A stretch of 42,179 bases of DNA from Clostridia bacterium (lineage in GTDB: Bacteria > Bacillota > Clostridia > Oscillospirales > CAG-272), in NCBI GenBank assembly GCA_017508425.1, contig JAFVYZ010000027.1:1-42179 (forward strand), written 5' to 3'. The translations under genes were made by a program, and so were the position numbers. This document shows, in pieces, positions 24,379 to 33,615 of this stretch (the stretch's first letter is position 1; each line of letters starts with the position of its first letter). The notes beneath the pieces were generated by a model that made no database searches, had not been told where the DNA came from, and saw only the letters and a list, made by a program, of their open reading frames with translations.

Positions 24379-25617
24379 TTAGTTGTAGATCGGGAATTTC
24401 TCGCAAAGTGCCATGACCTCGGCGGTAATTCGCTCACGGTTGCCCTCAAAGTCGGTGGCAACGTCGCGCATAAAGCCGGCGATCAGGCGCATTTCCTCTT
24501 TGCCGAAGCCGCGGCTGGTAACGGCGGGCGTGCCCACGCGGATACCGCTGGTGACAAAGGGCTTCTCGGGGTCATTGGGGATCGCGTTCTTGTTGACGGT
24601 GATGTGTACCTCGTCAAGACGCTTTTCCATTTCCTTACCCGTAATGCCGAAGGGGCGAAGGTCAATGAGCATGAGGTGGTTGTCGGTGTCCCCCGAAACG
24701 ATGCGGAAGCCCGCGTCCTTCAGGCACTCGCAAAGCACCTTTGCATTCTCCTTTACATTCTTTTGATAGGTCACGAACTCGGGCTTCATGGCTTCGCCAA
24801 GCGCCACGGCCTTAGCGGCGATGATGTGCATGAGGGGACCGCCCTGCGTGCCGGGGAATACGGCCTTGTCGATCTGCTTTGCAAGCTCCTCGCGGCAAAG
24901 GATCATACCGCCGCGCGGACCGCGCAGGGTCTTATGCGTGGTGGTGGTCACTACGTCAGCATAAGGCACGGGCGAGGGGTGAAGGCCTGCCGCAACAAGC
25001 CCCGCGATATGGGCCATATCGACCATGTAGTAAGCACCGACCTCCTTGGCGATCTTGCCGATCGCCTCAAAGTCGATGGTGCGGGAGTAAGCGCTGGCGC
25101 CGGCTACGATGAGCTTCGGCTTGCACTCCAGTGCCACACGGCGGATGTCCTCGTAATCAAGCATTTCGGTGTCATCTGCCACGCTATACGGTACGACGTT
25201 GAAATACTTACCCGAAATATTGACGGGTGAGCCGTGTGAGAGGTGGCCGCCGTGTGCAAGGTTCAGACCCATGACGGTGTCACCGGGGTTGACAAGCGCA
25301 AAAAACACGGCGAGGTTTGCATTGGCGCCGCTGTGGGGCTGTACGTTTGCGTGCTCGGCACCAAACAGCGTCTTGGCGCGCTCGCGAGCGATGTCCTCCA
25401 CGATATCCACACACTGGCAGCCGCCATAATAGCGCTTGCCGGGATAGCCCTCGGCATATTTATTGGTCAGCACCGTGCCTGCGGCCATGAGAACCGCCTT
25501 GGATACGATATTCTCCGAGGCGATCAGCTCGATGTTGTGACGCTGACGGGTCAGCTCAAGGTTACAAGCATCATATACCTCTTTATCGAAATTTACAAGC
25601 TCATCAAAAAAGTTCAT
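24379..25617 (-). CDS. glyA: serine hydroxymethyltransferase
   Basis: The 412-residue PLP enzyme converts serine and tetrahydrofolate to glycine and methylene-[14 protein letters not shown], the Schiff-base lysine in [14 protein letters not shown], and the C-terminal [14 protein letters not shown] are visible. Its place inside the purine operon makes sense: glycine feeds PurD, and one-carbon units feed PurN and the AICAR transformylase. AAAGGAAA precedes the ATG. Confidence 0.97.
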   Translation of the reverse strand: MNFFDELVNFDKEVYDACNLELTRQRHNIELIASENIVSKAVLMAAGTVLTNKYAEGYPGKRYYGGCQCVDIVEDIARERAKTLFGAEHANVQPHSGANANLAVFFALVNPGDTVMGLNLAHGGHLSHGSPVNISGKYFNVVPYSVADDTEMLDYEDIRRVALECKPKLIVAGASAYSRTIDFEAIGKIAKEVGAYYMVDMAHIAGLVAAGLHPSPVPYADVVTTTTHKTLRGPRGGMILCREELAKQIDKAVFPGTQGGPLMHIIAAKAVALGEAMKPEFVTYQKNVKENAKVLCECLKDAGFRIVSGDTDNHLMLIDLRPFGITGKEMEKRLDEVHITVNKNAIPNDPEKPFVTSGIRVGTPAVTSRGFGKEEMRLIAGFMRDVATDFEGNRERITAEVMALCEKFPIYN

Positions 25618-25635
25618 TTTAAAAATTTCCTTTCA

Positions 25636-26820
25636 TTAGTGGTGGAAGAGTCTCATACCGGTAAAGGCCATCGCCATACCGTATTTATTGCAGCATTCGA
25701 TCACCAGATCGTCGCGGATCGAGCCGCCCGGCTGTGCGATGTAGGAAACACCGCTCTTTTTGCAGCGCTCCACGTTATCGCTGAACGGGAAGAAGGCGTC
25801 AGAGCCGCACGCAACACCGCTGATGGTATCAAGATACGCTCTTTGCTCCTCGCGGGTAAAGGGCGCGGGTTGGGTGGTGAAATATTTTTGCCAGTTCCCT
25901 TCCGCGCAAACATCCTCCTCGTTTTGGTTGATGTAGCCGTCAATGACGTTATCGCGATCGGGGCGACCAAGCTCTGCCTTGAAGGGCAAGGAAAGCACCT
26001 TTTCGTGCTGACGAAGGAACCAGGTATCCGCCTTACCGCCCGCGAGACGCGTGCAGTGGACACGGGATTGCTGACCGGCACCCACGCCGATCGCCTGCCC
26101 GTCCACGGCGTAGCAAACCGAGTTCGATTGCGTGTATTTGAGCGTGATCAGTGCTACGATCAGGTCGCGCACCGCACTCTCGGGCATATCCTTATTTTCG
26201 GTCACGATATTCTGAAGCAGCGCGCGGTTGATCTCAAAATTGTTTCTGCCCTGCTCGAAGGTGATGCCGAATACCTGCTTGCGCTCGATCGGATCGGGCA
26301 CGTAGTTGGGATCGATCTCTACGATATTGTAGTTGCCCTTTTTCTTGGTCTTGAGAATTTCAAGTGCCTCGGGCTCATAGCCGGGGGCAATGATGCCATC
26401 GGAGACCTCGCGCTTGAGCATCAGCGCGGTGGTCACGTCGCACACGTCGGAGAGTGCCACCCAGTCGCCAAAGGAGCACATACGGTCGGTGCCTCTGGCA
26501 CGTGCGTAGGCGCAAGCGAGGAGCGAATCGTCAAGCCCCTCGATATCCTCGACAAAGCAAGCCTTCTTCAGCTTGTCCGAAAGCTTGACGCCGACGGCCG
26601 CCGACGTGGGGCTGACGTGCTTAAAGGACGTAACGGCCGGAAGGCCGAGGGCGGCCTTCAGCTCCTTCACAAGCTGCCAGGAGTTAAACGCATCCAAAAA
26701 ATTGATGTAGCCGGGGCGGCCGCACAGGATCTTAATGGGCAGGTCGCTGCCATCGTGCATATAAATTTTTGCCGGCTTCTGGTTGGGGTTACAGCCGTAT
26801 TTCAGTTCAAAATCTTTCAT
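25636..26820 (-). CDS. free-standing AICAR transformylase (PurH C-terminal domain only)
   Basis: The 394-residue protein corresponds to the formyltransferase part of PurH, which formylates AICAR with 10-formyl-THF. SFKHVSPTSAAVG contains the catalytic Lys-His pair, and SDAFFPFSDN and SYIAQPGGSIRDD are typical of AICARFT. The MGS-like IMP cyclohydrolase domain that normally forms residues 1-200 of PurH is absent. The neighbouring purO-type gene supplies that step. The ATG at 26820 follows AGAGGT, so it is preferred over the GTG at 26829. It lies 12 bases after the cyclohydrolase gene. Confidence 0.93.
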   Translation of the reverse strand: MKDFELKYGCNPNQKPAKIYMHDGSDLPIKILCGRPGYINFLDAFNSWQLVKELKAALGLPAVTSFKHVSPTSAAVGVKLSDKLKKACFVEDIEGLDDSLLACAYARARGTDRMCSFGDWVALSDVCDVTTALMLKREVSDGIIAPGYEPEALEILKTKKKGNYNIVEIDPNYVPDPIERKQVFGITFEQGRNNFEINRALLQNIVTENKDMPESAVRDLIVALITLKYTQSNSVCYAVDGQAIGVGAGQQSRVHCTRLAGGKADTWFLRQHEKVLSLPFKAELGRPDRDNVIDGYINQNEEDVCAEGNWQKYFTTQPAPFTREEQRAYLDTISGVACGSDAFFPFSDNVERCKKSGVSYIAQPGGSIRDDLVIECCNKYGMAMAFTGMRLFHH

Positions 26821-26832
26821 ATTCGGCACCTC

Positions 26833-27543
26833 TTACTGGTTTTTGTTCACAATGATCTCGGTGGGAGCGCTGCCGTCAAGGGGTACGGCGCGCACGAAAA
26901 GCGAGACCTTGTTATCGGGATTGAGGTTTTTCCACACGAGCTCGGAAAGCTCCTCGGCGGTGTTCGGCAATGCCACCTCCTCAGGCTCGCCGTAAAAGGA
27001 CGGGATGGGATTGCCGTCACACTTATAGGTGTGAATGAAATGCCCCACACCCGAGCGAGGGGTATAACGGTAAAAATAGCGATTGCACACGGCAGGATCG
27101 CCGTTGGCGCTCTTTAAGATCGAGAGAGAGTAGGTAAAGTCCTGCTCGCCGTAATAGCAAGCACCCGAAATACGGGGGGTGTAGTTGGGGCAGTCGGGCT
27201 CAAACTCACGGGTCATGAGAGCATCCTCAAAGCTTGCGCCCCGTTCCATATGATCGTAGATCGTATCGGTCTGGTCACCGTTGGTGATAATATCAACGCC
27301 CTCTCTTGCAAGATAGGGGTTGTAAATAATAAGACTCGGGTCCGAGAGCTTGCTCTCGTCAAAGGCCTTGGTACGCATGCCGCCCTCAAAGCGCTCAAAC
27401 ACGCGGTTGCGGCTGTTTTCGCTGCGCCCCATAATAAAATAGGCGATCATGGCGTTTTTGCCGTCGGCCGATTGGCCAATGACGATACCGCGCCCGGGGT
27501 AGGTATTTTCAGCAAGAAGCTTTTTTAAATCAAACAATGCCAT
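26833..27543 (-). CDS. purO: PurO-type IMP cyclohydrolase
   Basis: This 236-residue protein resembles the archaeal-type IMP cyclohydrolase family (IMP_cyclohyd), which closes FAICAR to IMP and is unrelated to PurH. Family-like segments are the N-terminal NTYPGRGIVIGQS, MGRSENSRNRVF, IIYNPYL, ITNGDQTDTI and PNYTPRISG. Its position immediately before the free-standing AICAR transformylase supports the assignment. It begins 4 bases after the purN stop with a weak ribosome-binding site, consistent with coupling. The family call is from remembered motifs, not a database search. Confidence 0.85.
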   Translation of the reverse strand: MALFDLKKLLAENTYPGRGIVIGQSADGKNAMIAYFIMGRSENSRNRVFERFEGGMRTKAFDESKLSDPSLIIYNPYLAREGVDIITNGDQTDTIYDHMERGASFEDALMTREFEPDCPNYTPRISGACYYGEQDFTYSLSILKSANGDPAVCNRYFYRYTPRSGVGHFIHTYKCDGNPIPSFYGEPEEVALPNTAEELSELVWKNLNPDNKVSLFVRAVPLDGSAPTEIIVNKNQ

Positions 27544-27547
27544 AGTT

Positions 27548-28159
27548 TCACGCTTTCTTCTCTTTTATTTGTGCCGAGACCTGCTCGACCGAGAGAGGCA
27601 GGATCTTCCATTCCGCCTCTTCCATCACGCGGCGCTGAAGCACCTCGGGGGTATCCCCTTCTTTGATCTCGACAGCCTTTTGCATAATGATTCTACCGCC
27701 GTCGGGAATTTCATTGACGAAATGAACCGTTGCACCCGTCACCTTCACGCCATAGGCAAGAGCTGCCTCGTGCACGTGAAGCCCGTAAAAGCCCTCGCCG
27801 CAAAAGGCGGGAATGAGCGAGGGGTGGACGTTTAGAATGCGCTCGGGGTACGCGTCGGTAAAACGCTTGGAGAGAATGACCATAAAGCCTGCAAGGACGA
27901 TCAAATCAATGCCGTTCTCCTTCAGGGTCTCCAGCAGCTTATCCTCAAACGCATCTTGCGAGCCAAGCTCCTTTTTGGAGATGACCGCGGTCGCGATCCC
28001 CGCCTTTTCGGCACGGGTCAGGGCAAATGCGCCCTTGTTATTCGACACGACCAGCACGATCTCACCGTTTTTGATGAGGCCGCTTTGCTGTGCGTCGATG
28101 AGGGCCTGCAGATTGGTGCCACCCCCCGACACAAGCACGGCTATCCTTGCTTTGCTCAT
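27548..28159 (-). CDS. purN: GAR formyltransferase
   Basis: The 203-residue enzyme formylates GAR using 10-formyl-[15 protein letters not shown] is the phosphate loop. The catalytic Asn and His are in [10 protein letters not shown], and the Asp is in [16 protein letters not shown] (D replaces the more common V-D-E-G-x-D spacing but an Asp is present). The start overlaps the purM stop by 4 bases (ATGA). Confidence 0.96.
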   Translation of the reverse strand: MSKARIAVLVSGGGTNLQALIDAQQSGLIKNGEIVLVVSNNKGAFALTRAEKAGIATAVISKKELGSQDAFEDKLLETLKENGIDLIVLAGFMVILSKRFTDAYPERILNVHPSLIPAFCGEGFYGLHVHEAALAYGVKVTGATVHFVNEIPDGGRIIMQKAVEIKEGDTPEVLQRRVMEEAEWKILPLSVEQVSAQIKEKKA

Positions 28160-29205
28160 TGAAGGATCACCTTGTCCTCGCCCTTCACGATCTCGCCGAT
28201 GAGGTACGCGTTCTCACCGTGAGCGCGAAGGATCTCAAGCGCCTCGTCAGCCTTTTCGGCAGGTACGACAATACTCATACCCACGCCCATATTATAAGTG
28301 TTATACATATCGCGCTCGGGGATATTGCCGGTCTTGGCAATAAGATCGAAGATCGGGAGCACCTTGACGGCACTCTTGTCGATCTTGGCGCAAAGCCCGT
28401 CCGGCACGCTGCGCGGAATGTTCTCGTAAAAGCCGCCGCCCGTAATGTGGGAGATGCCCTTGACCTCAACCTTTTCAAGGAGAGCCAGAACCGACTTGAC
28501 GTAAATTCTGGTGGGGGTAAGCAGCGTTTCGGCGATCGACTTGCCGCCAAGTGCCTCGCAGGGCACGTAGAGCGAGGCGGGGTTATTATCAATATCAAAC
28601 ACCTTACGAATGAGCGAAAAGCCATTGGAGTGGATGCCCGAGGAGGCCAGCGCGATCACCACGTCGCCCTCCTTCATTTTGGTGTTATCAATGATCTTTT
28701 TCTTATCCACAACGCCCACGGCAAAGCCTGCAAGGTCGTAATCCTCCACAGGCATAAGCCCGGGGTGCTCGGCCGTTTCACCGCCGATGAGTGCCGCACC
28801 CGACTGCACACAGCCCTCGGCAACGCCGCCGACGATCGAAGCGATCTTCTCGGGTACGTTTTTGCCGCAAGCGATGTAGTCAAGGAAGAACAGGGGCTTT
28901 GCACCAACGCAGATAATGTCGTTGACACACATAGCCACGGCATCAATGCCGATGGTGTCGTGCTTGTCCATCAAAATAGCAAGCTTGACCTTGGTGCCGC
29001 ACCCGTCGGTGCCCGAAACGAGCACAGGCTCCTCCATGCCCGCAATATTCAGGCCAAAGCAACCTCCAAAGCCGCCCACGTCGTCAAGGCAGCCCTCGTT
29101 TTTGGTACGTGCAACGTGCTTTTTCATCAATTCAACGGCTTTGTAGCCCGCGGTAATATCCACGCCCGCGGCAGCGTAGCTTTCGGATTTTGATTGATTG
29201 TGCAT
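28156..29205 (-). CDS. purM: AIR synthetase (phosphoribosylformylglycinamidine cyclo-ligase)
   Basis: The 349-residue enzyme closes FGAM to [36 protein letters not shown] and [12 protein letters not shown] are typical. The ATG at 29205 has AAAGGAA upstream; the ORF's earlier start at 29256 lies inside purF. It follows purF by 4 bases. Confidence 0.96.
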   Translation of the reverse strand: MHNQSKSESYAAAGVDITAGYKAVELMKKHVARTKNEGCLDDVGGFGGCFGLNIAGMEEPVLVSGTDGCGTKVKLAILMDKHDTIGIDAVAMCVNDIICVGAKPLFFLDYIACGKNVPEKIASIVGGVAEGCVQSGAALIGGETAEHPGLMPVEDYDLAGFAVGVVDKKKIIDNTKMKEGDVVIALASSGIHSNGFSLIRKVFDIDNNPASLYVPCEALGGKSIAETLLTPTRIYVKSVLALLEKVEVKGISHITGGGFYENIPRSVPDGLCAKIDKSAVKVLPIFDLIAKTGNIPERDMYNTYNMGVGMSIVVPAEKADEALEILRAHGENAYLIGEIVKGEDKVILQ

Positions 29206-29209
29206 AATG

Positions 29210-30634
29210 TTATTCCTTTCCGTTCCAGCAATATGTGCAAAGCTTGCAGGGCTCAATGCCGATGGCCTTGATCACGCCCTCGAGCGATTGAAATTCGAGT
29301 GAGTTAAAGTGCATTTTTTCCGAGATCGCACGGCGCAGTGCGCGGCCGCGCTCGGTGGTGCCGTCGCTGTATTCCTCAATATGCTTTTCGCCCTCCTCAC
29401 CCTCAAGCTCGAGGATGACGCGGCGCGCAAGAAGCTCCATATCGTTTTTGGCACTCGTGAAATTAAGGTATTTGCAACGGTACATAATGGGCGGGCAAGC
29501 CGAGCGCATGTGCACCGATTTCGCACCGCTGTTAAACAGGAAATCCACCGTGCTCTTGAGCTGCGTGCCGCGCACGATAGAGTCGTCAACGAACATCAGA
29601 TCCTTACCGTCGATGAGATCCCTGACGGGCACCTGCTTCATCTTTGCCACACGGTTGCGCTCCACCTGCTTGTTGGGGGTAAAGCTACGCGACCACGTGG
29701 GCGTGTATTTGAGGAAGGGGCGGGCAAAGGGCACACCGCTCTCCCCCGCGTATCCGATCGCGTGGGGCGTGCCCGAATCGGGCATGCCTGCCACGAAATC
29801 AAGCTGCGGCAGCTTTCCGGCCTGCTTTTCATCCCCTGCCATGATCGCACCGTTGCGGTAGCGCATGACCTCGACGTTCACACCCTCATAGGACGAGGGT
29901 GAATATCCGTAATAGGACCAAAGGAAGGAGCAAATGCGCATTTCCTTACCGGGGGCAACGAGCTGTCTTGTGCCCTCGTGTGTGATCTCGACGATCTCAC
30001 CGGGGCCGAGCTCCTTGAAGATCGCGTAGCCGAGCTTTTCGGCGGCGAAGCTCTCGAAGGTCACGCAGTAGGCGTCGTCCCCCTTGCCGATGATCATCGG
30101 CAAGCGACCCATCTTGTCGCGTGCGGCGATGATGCTGCCGCCGTCGCGCAGGATCAGCAGCGTGATCGAGCCCTTGATCTCGCTCTGTGCGAAGCGGATG
30201 CCCTCCACAAAATCAGTCTTCTGGTCAATGAGCGCCGCGATCAGCTCGGTGGGGTTCACCGCCCCGCCCGTCATCGCATCAAAGTGACCGCCGCTGGTTT
30301 TAAAATATTTTTCGATCAGTTCATCCGCGTTCGTGATCGCGCCGATGTTACAGATCGCATACGTGCCGTGATGAGAACGGATGAGCAGGGGCTGAGGCTC
30401 ACCGTCGCTGATGCAACCGATGGCCGAGCTGCCGCGCATCTCCTCAAACACGTGCTCAAACTTGGTTCGGAAGGGAGAGTTTTTAATGTTATGGATCTCT
30501 CGCTGTAAGCCCAGCTCGCGATCGTACACCGCCATACCGGCACGCGCCGTGCCGAGGTGAGAATGATAATCGGTGCCGAAGAAGGTATCCGTCAGCGCAT
30601 CGTTACGCGCCGCAACGCCAAAATATCCACCCAT
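29210..30634 (-). CDS. purF: amidophosphoribosyltransferase homologue lacking the glutaminase cysteine
   Basis: The 474-residue protein has PurF architecture: an Ntn-glutaminase-like domain (1-240) and a phosphoribosyltransferase domain with the PRPP loop [14 protein letters not shown]. The C-terminus has CKLCTYC, like the Fe-S ligands of Bacillus PurF. However the start reads MGGYFGV where active enzymes have Cys1 (MCGxFG, or exposed after propeptide removal). The usual GHxRYST arginine and HNGNLxN motif are replaced by AIGCISDG and CNIGAITN. Glutamine hydrolysis is therefore probably lost, and ammonia-dependent synthesis is the simplest reading. Start codon and ribosome-binding site (GAGGTG) are clear, so this is not a start-site error. 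Related Cys-less homologues exist in some anaerobes, from memory. Confidence 0.9.
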   Translation of the reverse strand: MGGYFGVAARNDALTDTFFGTDYHSHLGTARAGMAVYDRELGLQREIHNIKNSPFRTKFEHVFEEMRGSSAIGCISDGEPQPLLIRSHHGTYAICNIGAITNADELIEKYFKTSGGHFDAMTGGAVNPTELIAALIDQKTDFVEGIRFAQSEIKGSITLLILRDGGSIIAARDKMGRLPMIIGKGDDAYCVTFESFAAEKLGYAIFKELGPGEIVEITHEGTRQLVAPGKEMRICSFLWSYYGYSPSSYEGVNVEVMRYRNGAIMAGDEKQAGKLPQLDFVAGMPDSGTPHAIGYAGESGVPFARPFLKYTPTWSRSFTPNKQVERNRVAKMKQVPVRDLIDGKDLMFVDDSIVRGTQLKSTVDFLFNSGAKSVHMRSACPPIMYRCKYLNFTSAKNDMELLARRVILELEGEEGEKHIEEYSDGTTERGRALRRAISEKMHFNSLEFQSLEGVIKAIGIEPCKLCTYCWNGKE

Positions 30635-30637
30635 TGC

Positions 30638-31147
30638 TTACACCTCGGCAAAGACAGCGAACTCCGCCTCGACTGCCGCATTTTTCTCAAGCACCTTGGC
30701 TTCATCCGCGGCACGCTTGGCAGCAAGCTTCCCTGCCAGCTCCTCATCGGTGATGGCAAACATCTCACAGCAAAGAAGGGCCGCATTGACCGCGCCGTTG
30801 ATGGCCACCGTTGCAACGGGGATACCCGAGGGCATTTGAACCGTGGAAAGCAGTGCATCCATACCGTCAAGATTTGCAGACTTGCAGGGCACGCCGATGA
30901 CGGGCAGGGTAGTGTATGCCGCAAGCACGCCGCCAAGGTGTGCCGCCATACCGGCTGCCGCAATGATCGCGCCAAACCCGCGCTCCCTTGCCGTGCGCGC
31001 AAAATTCGCCGCGGCATCGGGGGTTCGGTGTGCCGACATCACGTGCACCTCAAAGGGCACGCCAAACGCGGCGAGCGTATCAGCCGCCTTGCGCATAATG
31101 GGCAGGTCGCTGTCGCTCCCCATCACAATTCCAACTTTTTTCTTCAT
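30638..31147 (-). CDS. purE: N5-carboxyaminoimidazole ribonucleotide mutase
   Basis: The 169-residue enzyme handles AIR carboxylation to CAIR. GSDSDLPIM, SAHRTPDA, AAAGMAAHLGGV and the following VPCKS are class I-like. No purK is in the window. The ATG at 31147 has GGGAGGTG upstream. It is the first gene of the purine operon, directly downstream of the ZTP riboswitch and terminator. The in-frame extension to 31207 runs into the riboswitch and is rejected. Confidence 0.96.
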   Translation of the reverse strand: MKKKVGIVMGSDSDLPIMRKAADTLAAFGVPFEVHVMSAHRTPDAAANFARTARERGFGAIIAAAGMAAHLGGVLAAYTTLPVIGVPCKSANLDGMDALLSTVQMPSGIPVATVAINGAVNAALLCCEMFAITDEELAGKLAAKRAADEAKVLEKNAAVEAEFAVFAEV

Positions 31148-31176
31148 AAAATGCACCTCCCGGGTGTGATTAAAGT

Positions 31177-31212
31177 AAAAAAAGACACACTGATTCCTGC
31201 GAAACAAGTGTG
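31177..31212 (-). terminator. terminator of the ZTP riboswitch
   Basis: CACACT/AGTGTG (31186-31191 with 31207-31212) is followed by seven T on the minus strand. It is formed just after the riboswitch 3' motif, so ligand binding can prevent termination. Confidence 0.8.
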
Positions 31213-31300
31213 CCCAGACGGTCGGCGTGGGACTTTGCCCACTATTATTTCTGCTCCCCTGTGGTGATCCACAATTCCGTCAGTCACAGAAACCGTTTTT
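31211..31300 (-). promoter_or_regulatory. ZTP riboswitch (pfl motif) of the purine operon
   Basis: On the minus strand the leader contains CTGTGACTGACGG, then ACCACAGGGGAGC, then CCGACCGTCTGGGCA, the conserved pieces of the pfl RNA in the right order. A GTGGG/CCCAC hairpin sits between the last two. pfl RNAs sense ZTP/ZMP, which accumulate when 10-formyl-THF is short, and usually control glyA and purine genes. All folate-dependent purine steps are in this operon. Assignment is by motif, not a covariance search. Confidence 0.92.
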
Positions 31301-31309
31301 ACGTTTTTT

Positions 31310-31338
31310 ATGATATCATATTACATATATTTTGTCAA
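31310..31338 (-). promoter_or_regulatory. sigma-A promoter of the purine operon
   Basis: On the minus strand TTGACA (31338-31333) and TATCAT (31315-31310) have a 17-base spacer. Transcription would start near 31303, at the riboswitch 5' end. Confidence 0.88.
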
Positions 31339-31427
31339 GCAAACTTTCGAGAATTTTCACGAAAAAGCCGATTTTTCGAAGTCTTGTTCCACAAAAAAGA
31401 AAAACGGGATTTTTTCGCCAATATCCC

Positions 31428-31456
31428 TTGACAAGAGTGGGAATTTTTGCTATAAT
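31428..31456 (+). promoter_or_regulatory. consensus promoter of mntP
   Basis: TTGACA (31428-31433), 17 bases, TATAAT (31451-31456): a full consensus. It diverges from the purine promoter, with 89 bases between the two -35 boxes. Confidence 0.93.
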
Positions 31457-31463
31457 ATACGCC

Positions 31464-31592
31464 GTATCCTGTGAGGGAGTAGTAAGCGCGGCGCGCCGTG
31501 CAGTATGTCAACACAATGGTCAAATGCCGACCTGGCATACTTTAATTTACGAGACTCAAGTGTGGGCCCGGTGCCACATTTGGGTTTTTTTG
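31464..31592 (+). promoter_or_regulatory. manganese riboswitch (yybP-ykoY class) with terminator
   Basis: The leader has GGGAGTAG near 31475, a middle TATGTCAACA and GACCTGGCAT region, and ACGAGAC near 31549. This order is characteristic of yybP-ykoY RNAs, which bind Mn2+ and turn on efflux genes. The last arm is an 11-bp terminator stem (31555-31565 with 31574-31584) followed by T7, so metal binding should relieve termination. An MntP gene directly downstream supports the call. Confidence 0.92.
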
Positions 31593-31618
31593 TTTGCAAA
31601 CAGAGAGGAGAACTAAAG

Positions 31619-32218
31619 GTGGGCTTTCAATTCTTTTTCACAAACATCTTACTCGGCGTAGGACTTGCCATGGATGCCTTTTCGGTATCGCTTGCAAACG
31701 GTCTTGCCGATCACACGATGAAACGCCGCCGCATGCTCCTGATCGCGGTGACCTTTGCCGCCTTTCAGGCGCTCATGCCCTTTATCGGTTGGCTTTGCGT
31801 TCATACGCTCGCGGAGCAATTTGAGGTATTCTCCAAATTCATCCCGTGGATCGCTTTGGTGCTCCTCTCCTTTATCGGCGGAAAGATGCTTTTTGAAGGC
31901 GTTTGCGCTTGTCGCGCGGGTATGTGCGACGACGAGAGCGTTGTAGCGAAATTCAGCATCACGGCACTGCTCGTGCAGGGCATTGCTACCTCGATCGACG
32001 CGCTCTCGGTTGGCTTTACCATTGCCGAATACAACCTCGGGCAAGCACTGCTTGCCGTGGCACTGATCGCCGCCGTCACCTTCGGCATTTGCCTTGGCGG
32101 CGTGCTTATCGGCAAAAAGTTTGGCGCGGGCCTCTCGGGCAAGGCAACCATCCTTGGCGGCGCTATTCTTGTGGTCATCGGCATTTACATTTTCATGAAA
32201 GGTATGATTGGAGCATAA
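31619..32218 (+). CDS. mntP: manganese efflux pump MntP
   Basis: This 199-residue protein has six hydrophobic helices in two related halves. GLAMDAFSVSLANGL and GIATSIDALSVGF carry the paired aspartates of the MntP family, which exports Mn2+. The start is GTG 31619, with GAGGAG about 10 bases upstream. The longer ORF from 31505 would run through the riboswitch and is rejected. Confidence 0.95.
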   Translation: MGFQFFFTNILLGVGLAMDAFSVSLANGLADHTMKRRRMLLIAVTFAAFQALMPFIGWLCVHTLAEQFEVFSKFIPWIALVLLSFIGGKMLFEGVCACRAGMCDDESVVAKFSITALLVQGIATSIDALSVGFTIAEYNLGQALLAVALIAAVTFGICLGGVLIGKKFGAGLSGKATILGGAILVVIGIYIFMKGMIGA

Positions 32219-32222
32219 GCTG

Positions 32223-32269
32223 CTATAAAACACGCCCCGTTACCGCGGTAACGGGGCGTGTTTTTATAG
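32223..32269. terminator. bidirectional terminator, mntP / lipase
   Basis: A stem of about 22 pairs with CACGCCCCGTTACC and its complement, with A and T tracts at both ends, lies between converging genes. Confidence 0.94.
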
Positions 32270-32270
32270 T

Positions 32271-33593
32271 TTAAAATCCGCGCATTTTAAGATCGTGCAC
32301 CAGCTCCACGTAAAATTCGAGCACGTCAAATTCGGGCAAATTTTCACGAAAAAGATCGATGACATCACAATGCGATATGCCGCGCCGACCCTGCACGGTC
32401 AGCATACGATATTTTTCGCCGAAGGCAAAAGAATTTTCACCCACCAAGCCATCGTTTTCACCATCAAAATATTGCACGAAGCGATAGCAAAGATTGAGGG
32501 GAAAATAAGCCGATTTGGCATTATTCATTTTCGAGCCGATGCTTTGGCAAAAGACACCCTCGGGCGGCGCATACGCCGCATCGCGTGCAGTGCACACCTC
32601 GGCGGTAAGATCGGTAACGGCGGCAAGGAAATCGGGGCTCTCATCCCCCAATTTTTTCGCGGCACGGTTGTAACCCTTGGCAATGCTCTCTTGCATTTCG
32701 GGCGGTGCCATCGCAAGCAAGCGATCGGCAAACAAGCACCCGCGGTGAGGAGTATTTACGGTCGTAAGCGAAGCAACGAGGGGAGCAAGCTCTAACTCGG
32801 CCATAGCATAACGGCAATCGAGCCCACCCTTGGAATGGGCGATAATATTGACCTTTTCGCACCCCGTCTCACGCACGATCGCACGCACACGCGCCGCAAT
32901 TTCGGCCGCACTGTCGGCTACGGCCGCGGCCGATTGATGCTCGCCGTAATAGATCCTTGCACCGTGGAACGCCAGCTCATCGGGAATACGCCCCCAATAC
33001 TTCAGGTGCTTCCAATCCCGAAAAAAGACACCGTGCACCAGCAAAATCGGATATTTGGTGGCACACAACGCCTCCCCTTGCCGCGCCTCGTTTTTGAGCT
33101 CGCGCGACCGCTCAAGCACCGTTTCATGGATCACAACGATAATAATGCGTCGCAGCATTACAAGATTTAAGATCGGCACAAGGCCGCTCACGATCCCCAG
33201 CAGACGGTGCCGAATGCCCAACTGGTACGAAGCGAGATATACCGAAAGCATCCCCACCCAAAAAAGCAAAAAAAATGACACCGCGGCAAACAACAGACTC
33301 CACCAAAACGCCGGCACAAGCCCAAGGCGAACCAAAAGCACGATATGATAGACCAGTGACGGCAGCAGTGCATACACAAACGTCAAAAGGCACGTGGCCC
33401 CGTGATGCACTATGCGAAAGCGCAGGCGCTGATAGGGTGGCCAAAGCATGCCCGCCAGCAGCAAAACGGCAAGAGCGAGCACCAAAAACGGTTGCCGGAA
33501 TGCCTCAAAGCGCACCAAAAACAAATACGCATTGGCCAAAAGGCAAAAAAGCAATGTGTACGCAATATACTGCAAGCGCAAATATTTTCGCAC
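32271..33593 (-). CDS. membrane-anchored alpha/beta-hydrolase, lipase family
   Basis: The first ~180 of 440 residues form about five hydrophobic helices. A soluble alpha/beta-hydrolase domain follows. PILLVHGVFFRDW holds the oxyanion HG, and AHSKGG the nucleophile serine in the A-x-S-x-G form seen in Bacillus-type lipases. DGENDGLV supplies the acidic residue and ISHCDV the histidine. I choose GTG 33593, 7 bases after a G-rich ribosome-binding site; the promoter start near 33609 excludes 33644. The membrane domain points to action at the membrane face, on lipids or lipid-linked material; the substrate is unknown. Confidence 0.82.
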   Translation of the reverse strand: MRKYLRLQYIAYTLLFCLLANAYLFLVRFEAFRQPFLVLALAVLLLAGMLWPPYQRLRFRIVHHGATCLLTFVYALLPSLVYHIVLLVRLGLVPAFWWSLLFAAVSFFLLFWVGMLSVYLASYQLGIRHRLLGIVSGLVPILNLVMLRRIIIVVIHETVLERSRELKNEARQGEALCATKYPILLVHGVFFRDWKHLKYWGRIPDELAFHGARIYYGEHQSAAAVADSAAEIAARVRAIVRETGCEKVNIIAHSKGGLDCRYAMAELELAPLVASLTTVNTPHRGCLFADRLLAMAPPEMQESIAKGYNRAAKKLGDESPDFLAAVTDLTAEVCTARDAAYAPPEGVFCQSIGSKMNNAKSAYFPLNLCYRFVQYFDGENDGLVGENSFAFGEKYRMLTVQGRRGISHCDVIDLFRENLPEFDVLEFYVELVHDLKMRGF

Positions 33594-33615
33594 GGTATCA
33601 CCCCCCCTTGACCGT

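Noticed and set aside
27548..28159. Inactive PurN because the usual catalytic-Asp context differs
   Set aside because: An Asp is present in the expected loop (NEIPDGG) and the Asn-His motif NVHPSL is intact, so activity is likely.
31505..31618. N-terminal extension of MntP
   Set aside because: The extension is encoded by the riboswitch and its terminator; a proper ribosome-binding site precedes the GTG at 31619.
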